Under the pieces are notes generated by a model. The model did no database searches, was not told the DNA's origin, and saw only the letters and a program-made list of their open reading frames with translations. A program made the position numbers and the translations under genes. This document shows positions 21,119-26,931 of a DNA stretch of 26,931 nt, piece after piece. Source of the stretch: Hesseltinella vesiculosa (taxonomy: Eukaryota; Mucoromycota; Mucoromycetes; Mucorales; Cunninghamellaceae). Where the stretch lies: the NCBI GenBank assembly GCA_002104935.1, contig MCGT01000069.1, forward strand, positions 1-26,931. The letters are read 5' to 3'. Within the stretch, counting starts at the first letter, position 1. Each line of letters opens with the position of its first letter.

Positions 21119-21779
21119 TTTGCTGAACAAGAAAAAAAAATACAGAAAAGAGAAGGAAAAAAAAAAGGGCAAGACGAGAAAATGAGGTTCTCCACTGCTC
21201 ACGCTCACACACGCCCTGCTCATTTCTATTATATTAGCACTAATATATTTTTTTTAAAAAATGTGTGAACAGATCAACTTCTTGTCCAGCTGATGACCAA
21301 GCTTACGAATATCATGCCATCATTCAATCTGTGGGTCAAGGCACTCATAAACATGAAAGCAAACTTCGCTTCAAACTTCTCAAATTGGCACTGTCCTTGC
21401 TCCTGATTTTGTGGATTACTCAGTGAATTGAGCGATGGTAGTGGGTTTAGTGACAAATTCACGTTCTTCTTTCTGACTGGCTGCGCTATTTTTTTTCGCA
21501 ACATTTTTCTGCGCCTGGCAGCACGCTTCATCTCTCTACAATTCAGTCCCATGTCGTCTGGTTGACCTGAAACGACCTCCTCTCATCATATACTATCATT
21601 GTGCAAAATTTAGGGTGAATCGATTTTTTGACGACTTTTGTACTCATATTTTTTTTCTCATAATCCAATGGTCCAAAGGGAGCTTCCCTGGCCACTTGCA
21701 CTGAAAAAAAAAAAAGTAACCACCAGTGAAGATCTGGGTTTCAATTTTCCAGCGTTGATCTCTTGACCCTGTTACTGTA
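21119..21779. other. Stretch between Fanzor copy B and the Tc1-like element; no recognised gene
   Basis: This contains the probable Fanzor promoter, including an 18-bp perfect palindrome TATATTAG-CA-CTAATATA at 21230-21247 and a T8A6 run. A 92-codon open frame on the minus strand (21552-21274) begins with a very basic run and has no recognisable domain; it may be chance or an eroded gene. An A12 run lies at 21703-21714. I cannot tell whether this segment belongs to a Fanzor-carrying element or to host flank. Confidence 0.3.
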
Positions 21780-21942
21780 CAGAATTTTTAGTGATGGTTT
21801 GCGCGCAGGATAAAAATTTTAGCAGGCAAAAGAGAACTAATTCACAGGCAAAATAAAATTGATTGCACGCAAACCAGGTCTGATTTGCCCGCAAAGCATT
21901 TCCAGTGCACGTGAATCTGGTTCTCCAGCCACGCAAACCAGA
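21780..21942 (+). repeat. Left terminal inverted repeat of the Tc1-like element
   Basis: Starting beside TA at 21778-21779, this segment is the reverse complement of 25050-25211 with only scattered differences. Shared blocks read on the plus strand here are AGTGATG, GCGCGCAGG, ATTTTAGCAGGCAAA, TTCACAGGCAAAAT, GATTGCACGCAAACCAGGTC and CCAGTGCACGTGAATCTGG. Confidence 0.85.
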
Positions 21943-22021
21943 TCTCAAGTGCACGCAAAGTCGCATTTTTTTTTTAAAAAAAAAAAAAAACTTTGTTTAT
22001 TGTAAAAAAAAAGGGGGGGAT

Positions 22022-23528
22022 CTAGAGCATCTCCTCCATGCTCAAACAACGGTCATAAAAGGTGAGGGAGTGCCGGATCCACCCTTGGCAATCGCTTGGC
22101 GTCACGGTAAGCGCAGCCTCACGGATTCTGGGCGCCAGAGAGTCTTGATCATCCAAGGGAGATCTGCGCACACCTGCCTTGATTTTGGCCCAACATTCCT
22201 CAATGGGATTGAGGAATGGGCTGTAGGGTAGCAAAAACATTGGCTTAAAGCCACGGTTCTTGATCACGGCCTTGACGCTGTCACCGGTGTGGATTCTACA
22301 GTTGTCCATAATGATATACCTTCCACTTATACCATCATTTTCCAGGCAACTTAAGACATCATCGACGAATGCCAGGAAGTCTTCGGTTCTTGTCCCAGCT
22401 TTTGCCCTCATTTTTTTTCCATTCTTGTCAGAGGTCATAGTCGTTGTTGGCTTACGCAAAGTCAGATTGATAATACCAAGCTCGCAAATGGCTCCAAGGA
22501 TGGTGATATTTGGTCCTTTTGATGCTGGCACTTTCACCTTGGGTGTCTTCCCACGAGTAGCCCAACCAAAACCACGGCGGAGATGAAGGTTGAAACCGGC
22601 TTCATCCAAAAAGACACAGCTGCTGAGGAAGTTAAAATCTGGGAGTGCATTCCATTCCAAAATTTTTTCACGACGAAGCTGCCTGGTTCTTGGGGAATTT
22701 CTTGCATCAGAGATAATTTGTACCTTTTTGAGTGTCAGCATGCAGTGTGAGCGCAAATGATTCCGTAAACCAGATGCAGAGATTGTCATAGGGGTAAACT
22801 GCTCTTCCAAAGCAAATTTCGCTTCAGCCAAAGTATGTGTAGGGTCATCATCAAAAAACGCTACAAGAAAATCTGTGTGTTCCTGAAACAGCTTTCTATT
22901 TCCACCATTTTTGTGCTTCACACCAGGTATAGGCACGCGCTGTTGCTCATCTTTCCAAAACAGGGCCATGTATCCTTGTGCGGTGCGCTCCTTGATCCCA
23001 ACGACTCTACCTGCTCCTGCAGCCGTGTAACCTAAAACATAATGAAACGGGCAAAAAAAAAAGCAGTAATAAAAATCAGTTCATACCATTCACATCAAAT
23101 AATAATTGCTTACCTTTGTTAGCCACCATATCTATCAGTTCTTCTACTTGAGCAGCAGTATACACACGGTATGCGCCGCGTTTTGAAGTGAGCGGTTCCT
23201 TTTTTGGTAAGACGACATCCGAGGGACCATCCAAATCCATTGGTGCGATTTGACGCTTGTATAAAGCTTGATATGTTTTGAATGTTATCAATTGACCGCG
23301 TCCAAGCTCCAGACTATCATCACCTGGCCTGAATTCCATTGCTACTTGCAGTTCACCAGCTGGTGCCGAATGCTTGCTTTTGGTTGGACGGCAGCCATCA
23401 AACGTTTGATAGGTGCCCGCGAGTAAGCTAAGTTCATCTTCCATTGACAAACTTGAGGCAGTTTCTATGGTTTCGGAGTCGCTGATCTCGTCTGTCGAAC
23501 GGATATTCCAAATATCGTTTGTTGCCAT
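22022..23528 (-). CDS. Tc1-type DD34E transposase
   Basis: Two exons (23528-23114 and 23031-22022) separated by an 82-nt intron with a T10 run encode 474 residues. An acidic N-terminal extension of about 125 residues precedes a helix-turn-helix (VEELIDMVANKGYTAAGAG then VVGIKERTAQGYM). A linker (FFDDDPTHTLAEAK) leads to the RNase H-fold DDE domain. The catalytic triad is visible: D281 in VFLDEAGFNLHLRRGFGW, D381 in YIIMDNCRIH, and E416 in PFLNPIEECWAKIK. The last two are separated by 34 residues, the Tc1 signature. Length is longer than typical Tc1 transposases because of the N-terminal extension. It is read divergently from the two small plus-strand genes and ends about 80 bp inside the left inverted repeat. 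All catalytic residues are present and no frameshift is seen. Confidence 0.93.
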
Positions 23529-23942
23529 TTGATTATGATAAGTTAGAAAGGAACAGAAATAATCCTTGCCCGTAATTTATATGCCTGTCTTCCGGCGTGC
23601 AAAAAAAAAAAAAAGTTGGGCGGCGGGCAACTCACCTGGATGACACCTTGAACGTAAGTGCGACAAGAAAAAAAGGTTGGGCGGCGGGCAACCCATCTGG
23701 ATGACATCTTGAACGTAAGTGCGACAAGAAAAAAAGGTTGGGCGGCGGGCAACTCACCTGGATGACACCTTGAACGTAAGTGCGACAAGAAAAAAAGGTT
23801 GGGCGGCGGGCAACCCATCTGGATGACACCTTGAACGTAAGTGCGACAAGAAAAAAAGGCTGGGCGGCGGGCAACCCATCTGGATGACATCTTGAACGTA
23901 TAAAAGCATTGGACATTTACACAAATCAGGAAATACACGACA
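23529..23942. promoter_or_regulatory. Bidirectional promoter of the transposon with two outward TATA boxes
   Basis: On the plus strand TATAAAAG at 23899-23906 lies 37-44 bp before the ATG at 23943. On the minus strand TATAAAT (23581-23575) lies about 47 bp before the transposase ATG at 23528. Between them is the 61-bp repeat block. The symmetry suggests one control region serving both directions. The open frames through this block are translations of the repeat and not genes. Confidence 0.65.
23615..23900 (+). repeat. Tandem 61-bp repeats, four full copies and one partial
   Basis: Units begin at 23615, 23676, 23737, 23798 and 23859 (the last is 42 bp). Each starts G(T/C)TGGGCGGCGGGCAAC, continues with CTGGATGACA and CTTGAACGTAAGTGCGACAAG, and ends in an A-run. 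Two sequence variants (ACTCACC and ACCCATC at the same place) alternate in units 1-4, suggesting that a 122-bp dimer was duplicated. Confidence 0.97.
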
Positions 23943-24383
23943 ATGCAATTTGTACAAGAAAACGGCAGGACGGCAAAACCCGTGCGACCTCCAACTCAGA
24001 AAAAAAGGCAATATCAGCGATATTCAAATAAGGTAAAGCACGACACCCTTTTTGAAACCATCCAAAATCCCAATGTCTCGATTGCAAAGATTGCCCGTCG
24101 GCACAGTGTGCATCAGCGCGTAGCGCAGCGCTGGTTTAACGAATTGAAACAGATTCCCCTCCTCCGCCCCGTGAAGATCAAACGCAATGCTCCAGACATG
24201 GAAACAATGATGTTCACCTTTAATACGCGAAACGAGGAACAACCATCAGTTTCTAGCTCTGGATCAAGAGTAGAAAATATCAACATTGAACATCTGATGA
24301 AGAAGCTTGGAGAAATGGGGCTTAGGGAAGAACCATGCGATGAACTGAGTTTGGATTTCGTAAATTTAAAAATAAACAAATAA
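23943..24383 (+). CDS. Small helix-turn-helix protein of the Tc1-like element (first plus-strand gene)
   Basis: A single open frame of 146 codons follows a TATA box. Residues 17-32 are basic; residues 33-68 look like a helix-turn-helix of the transposase/Psq kind (NVSIAKIARRHSVHQRVAQR, then W). The C-terminal half is polar, with a predicted amphipathic helix (EHLMKKLGEMGLREE). There is no catalytic domain. The basic leader plus HTH resembles the N-terminal part of the transposase relic at 4-520, so this may be a separated DNA-binding module. Its position opposite the transposase and beside the repeat block suggests a regulator or transposition helper; this is inference. A GGTAAAGC near 24031 might be a donor, but no splicing is needed. 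Confidence 0.65.
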   Translation: MQFVQENGRTAKPVRPPTQKKRQYQRYSNKVKHDTLFETIQNPNVSIAKIARRHSVHQRVAQRWFNELKQIPLLRPVKIKRNAPDMETMMFTFNTRNEEQPSVSSSGSRVENINIEHLMKKLGEMGLREEPCDELSLDFVNLKINK

Positions 24384-24523
24384 ACTCTGCTTGACTTCCG
24401 GGCATTTGTTTTTGTGTCCTTTTTTGGGTCGCACGGAAGTTTGCAAGAGTGGGCTGTTGCTCGAGCAATAAATACCTTCGTGATTTTCGACTTCGTAAAT
24501 TACTACTTTGATTTCATACAATC

Positions 24524-24883
24524 ATGCCCTTCGAACCTTACCCATGCGATTATACCAGCCCTGTTACCTTCAGGATCTTGGACAGCCTTGGCAAGGAAGC
24601 CCATCAACCAACTTCTATGGATCCAAACAGCTTTGTAATGGTGCCAGCTGTCGAAGAAGCGATCAGCGTTAGTCATTCGGCTGACAAAAGACTAAGCCCA
24701 TGCGTACGCTACAAGATTTGGGAATGCAGGTACATTCACAAAATGAAGTATTCTGATATCGTGAATGTGACCGGTGCATCCCGTGGCGCTTGTCACAATT
24801 ACGCCAAGGAGTACCAGCGAAATCCTCCAGTGGATTTGATTTTGCAATTTAATCCTTCCCTGGTTGGTCTCCTACCTCTGTAA
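24524..24883 (+). CDS. Second small helix-turn-helix protein of the Tc1-like element
   Basis: This 119-codon frame begins 140 bp after the first small gene and lies inside the same inverted repeats. Residues 60-98 (CVRYKIWECRYIHKMKYSDI and on to the ACHNYAKEY segment) have the spacing of a helix-turn-helix: a helix, a turn at VTGASRG, and a recognition-like helix. No other domain is seen. It is followed by AT-rich sequence (ATAAATAAATTG), suitable for transcript ending. It could be a separate protein, or an exon of a longer transcript with the preceding gene. Function is unknown; DNA binding is inferred only from the fold pattern. Confidence 0.5.
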   Translation: MPFEPYPCDYTSPVTFRILDSLGKEAHQPTSMDPNSFVMVPAVEEAISVSHSADKRLSPCVRYKIWECRYIHKMKYSDIVNVTGASRGACHNYAKEYQRNPPVDLILQFNPSLVGLLPL

Positions 24884-24942
24884 ATAAATAAATTGATTTA
24901 CAGTATTCCTACTACTCATGCCTTCACGCACTTCGAAATCAA

Positions 24943-25073
24943 GTTTGCGGGAGTCGGACATCTGGTTTGCGTGAGGTGGAGATCAGGTTTGCGTGAAGTG
25001 GAGATCTGTTTGCGTGAGGTGGAGATCAGGTTTGCGGGAGTCGGGGGTCTGGTTTGCGTGGCTGGAGAACCAG
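24943..25073 (+). repeat. Six subterminal direct repeats of about 22 bp at the right end of the element
   Basis: GTTTGCG begins at 24943, 24965, 24987, 25008, 25030 and 25052, spaced 22, 22, 21, 22 and 22 bp. Most units continue as TGAGGTGGAGATCAG or close variants; the first and fifth read GGAGTCGG. The last unit runs into the terminal inverted repeat. The left end has only about two comparable copies. Such arrays near transposon ends usually bind the transposase. Confidence 0.85.
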
Positions 25074-25211
25074 ATTCACGTGCACTGGAAATGCTTTGCG
25101 TGCAAATCAGACCTGGTTTGCGTGCAATCAATTTTTATTTTGCCTGTGAATTGGTTCTCCTTTGCCTGCTAAAATTTCTTTCCTGCGCGCCAATCATCAC
25201 TGAAAATACGT
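25050..25211 (-). repeat. Right terminal inverted repeat of the Tc1-like element
   Basis: This is the reverse-complement partner of 21780-21942 and abuts TA at 25212-25213. The outermost bases (CACTGAAAATACGT) match the left end imperfectly, while the inner 140 bp match almost completely. Confidence 0.85.
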
Positions 25212-25261
25212 TATTTTTTTTTTTTTTTGATTCCCTCTCAGCCTTTTCATTTAATCAAAAA

Positions 25262-26180
25262 ATGTCGATGCTCAATAAGTTAAAGGAGACAGCGGTGAAT
25301 CCTGTGTTTATGGACGAAGATGACGATGTTGACAATATGGATTTCGAGTTGCCCAGCGACCTTCCAACATCATCGTCGTCACACGAGCAATCAATCAACG
25401 ACTTGCAACGAAGGATGCAGCAGATGACCACCGAGCCCACGCATGTGGCTGTAGCTTCGGGTCCACAAGGCGTGCGACGTCTAAATCCTTCTGAATATAA
25501 AAAGTAAGCAAACAAATGCATCACCCATCTCAACTAACTTTCTTATTTTTTGTTGTTGTTGGTGTTGCTGCTTGCATCAGTTGGGTGATGGTGTATCCTT
25601 GTTACATCGATGCTGCAAAAACAAATTCCCAGGGTCGCAAGATTGGGAAGGCAATGGCAGTAAACAACCCTCATGCTTATCATATGGCTGTGGCTGTCCA
25701 GCAACTTGGCCTGAACGTTGTCTACGAGGTAAAAAGAATACTCTGACCTGGATCTGCATCTCCCTCACCCTTTATGTCCCATAGTCCAAACGACACCCTC
25801 GCGATTGGGCTAACCCTGGGCGGGTACGTGTAGAGCTGATGGGACCCAATAAATTCTTCAGAAACCAAGAAATCACTTCCCGTAAGCAGAAGAAAATGAC
25901 AGGCTGGATGGGGCTCACCGATCATTTTTCTTTGCTAGGAAAACAACTGTATAACGCTATTGCTGCCAGATTACCCCAGGTGCAAAAGACCAACGACATT
26001 CCCAAGGGCATCATTTCCCCTATCACCCCATTGGCCGAAGTCGAAGCTCTTGCTGATGAACAACGCCGAGCTCAAGGTTTACCCACGCTAGCAGACATGA
26101 AAGCCCAAGCTGAAGCTCAGCAAGCAACTGCTCCACGGGCGGTGCCTAAAAAGCAAAAAGTCAAGTATGTTCGAGGCTGA
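25262..26180 (+). CDS. SRP19: Signal recognition particle 19-kDa protein (SRP19/Sec65)
   Basis: SRP19 binds helices 6 and 8 of the 7S RNA and prepares SRP for SRP54 binding in cotranslational targeting. Exons 25262-25503, 25581-25728, 25785-25881 and 25939-26180 give 242 residues, between the human (144) and yeast Sec65 (273) sizes. The core is clear: VMVYPCYIDAAKTNSQGRKI, then KAMAVNNPHAYHMAVAVQQLG, KRHPRDWANPGRVRVEL and LYNAIAARLPQVQ. An acidic N-terminal extension and a lysine-rich C-terminal tail (PKKQKVKYVRG) fit fungal members. The ATG lies 48 bp from the border of the Tc1-like element. The intervening bases are a T18 run followed by CCCTCTCAG, which looks like a splice acceptor of a leader intron. 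The 3' end is 143 bp from the convergent CoA-transferase stop. Confidence 0.95.
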
Positions 26181-26323
26181 TCCCACTTTGTAACAAAGTT
26201 GCGGGGTCTGGGGTGGATTTTTTTTTTTTGTTACGGTAGTTTCATGATCCAATATTAAACACTGTCGGTATACGTTTTTTTTTTATTCTTCTGTAATGTG
26301 CGCAAGTGTACAGAGGGAACCGT

Positions 26324-26931
26324 CTATTTGCCAATGGCGCCATCGGATCGAAGAGATTCTATGTGCTGCTTGTCATAGCCCAGGACGGTTTCAAGCACCT
26401 CATTCGTATGGGCACCCAAGGTGGGAGGAGGAAGACGCACAGATGGCTTGAATCCGCTGAATTTGTAGGAGGGGCCAACCATCTTGATCTTGCCAGCACG
26501 AGGATGATCGACTTCATGCACTAGGCCACGGGCTTTGATTTGCGGGTGATCAAAGGTCTGGGCGATGTTGTTGATGGGTGCAAAGGGGAACCCAGCGCCT
26601 TTGCAGCTGATCGAGCCAGTACTGCGTGCCTTGCTGCGTTAGCTCGTCCTCGATCAGCTGGATTAGTTCTTGGCGGTGCTGGACTCGATCGGCGTTGGTC
26701 TTGAAGCGCGCATCGTCCACCAAATCCTGCAAACCCACGCGCTGGCAGAATTTGGCAAACTGGCCATCATTTCCGGCACCAATCATCATAAAGGAGTCCT
26801 TGGTTGGGAAGACTTGGTAAGGAACTATTGAGGGATGCGCGGTGCCCATTCGCTTAGCTTCTCGGCCGCCTACCAGGTAGTTGGATGCAATGTTGGCCAG
26901 CGATGCCACCTGTGATTCCAGCAGCGAGCAA
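26324..26931 (-). CDS. Family III (CaiB/BaiF) CoA-transferase, succinate-hydroxymethylglutarate CoA-transferase-like; 5' part outside the window
   Basis: Only the C-terminal part is present; the gene continues past the right edge. Family III landmarks are ASNYLVGGREAKRMGTAHPS and PYQVFPTKDSFMMIGAGNDG, then FCQRVGL and FKTNADRVQHRQEL, and later FPFAPINNIAQTFDHPQI and RAGKIKMVGPSYKFS near the end. The closest known group is the mitochondrial glutarate/HMG CoA-transferase SUGCT; this assignment is from family features only. The frame changes at about 26603, where one extra base separates WLDQL from KGAGFPFAPIN, and no intron fits there. It is therefore a frameshifted gene or carries a sequencing error. 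Confidence 0.85.

Larger units (their letters stand above)
21780..25211. mobile_element. Tc1/mariner-type DNA transposon, 3.4 kb, with three genes and long terminal inverted repeats
   Basis: The outer ends are inverted copies of each other for about 160 bp and both abut TA dinucleotides (21778-21779 and 25212-25213), the target duplication expected for Tc1/mariner elements. Inside are a DD34E transposase on the minus strand, two small helix-turn-helix genes on the plus strand, and between the divergent genes a block of five 61-bp repeats flanked by two TATA boxes. The right end has six 22-bp subterminal repeats. The transposase frame is open, so the element could be active or recently active. 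The exact terminal bases are the least certain part, since the outermost ten or so bases of the two ends match imperfectly. Confidence 0.82.

Noticed and set aside
21274..21552. 92-codon basic minus-strand frame between Fanzor B and the transposon
   Set aside because: No domain, no paralogue in the window and no supporting promoter or splice signals; mentioned only as part of the gap.
23615..23900. CRISPR-like array
   Set aside because: The units are contiguous 61-bp tandem repeats with no unique spacers, in a eukaryotic context.
23543..24011. Overlapping minus-strand open frames with repeated RSRCHPDGLPAAQPF-like peptides
   Set aside because: They are translations of the 61-bp DNA repeats in two frames; the repetition is at DNA level, in the promoter region.
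24893..25261. Upstream extension of the SRP19 frame through the right inverted repeat
   Set aside because: The sequence is the 22-bp repeat array and the terminal repeat read as protein; the SRP19 family start fits 25262.

Overview
The window looks like nuclear DNA of a filamentous fungus, most probably an early-diverging (Mucoromycota-type) one. The genes are split by many short introns (mostly 48-105 nt, GT-AG, two clear GC-AG). They code for typical eukaryotic housekeeping proteins, and long A and T homopolymers sit in introns and gene borders. The phylum is an inference from gene style and from the Fanzor genes. All gene models here were spliced by eye; no search or alignment program was run.

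Layout. 1-0.8 kb: relic of a Tc1-like transposase gene followed by a decayed element end. 0.88-4.47 kb (+): a Fanzor-type (eukaryotic TnpB-like, RuvC-fold) nuclease gene, copy A, broken by one frameshift in an A9 run. 4.76-6.12 kb (-): the TFIIH subunit MAT1/Tfb3. 6.85-7.45 kb (+): adenine phosphoribosyltransferase. 7.64-12.08 kb (-): a large BAR-PH-GRAM-VASt-TM sterol-transfer protein (Lam1/Lam3 type). 12.30-13.55 kb (-): TAP42/IGBP1. 13.85-15.85 kb (-): an MFS transporter of the Dal5/Fen2 type. 16.21-17.29 kb (-): THO complex subunit 7. 17.55-21.12 kb (-): a second, complete-looking Fanzor-type gene, copy B. 21.78-25.21 kb: a nearly complete Tc1/mariner-type DNA transposon with ~160-bp terminal inverted repeats, TA at both borders, a DD34E transposase on the minus strand, two small helix-turn-helix genes on the plus strand, and a repeat-filled bidirectional promoter between them. 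25.26-26.18 kb (+): SRP19/Sec65, whose start codon lies 48 bp from the transposon border. 26.32 kb to the window end (-): a family III CoA-transferase, cut by the window edge.

The most interesting content is mobile. Two diverged Fanzor genes lie 13 kb apart, and each lies just beyond the transposase-3' end of a Tc1-like element, in the same orientation as that transposase. The order transposase, inverted repeat, Fanzor is therefore seen twice. Fanzors are known RNA-guided nucleases found in several eukaryotic transposon classes, so the two loci are candidates for a Tc1-associated RNA-guided system. The housekeeping genes between them do not form an operon; they are independent single genes with short intergenic gaps.
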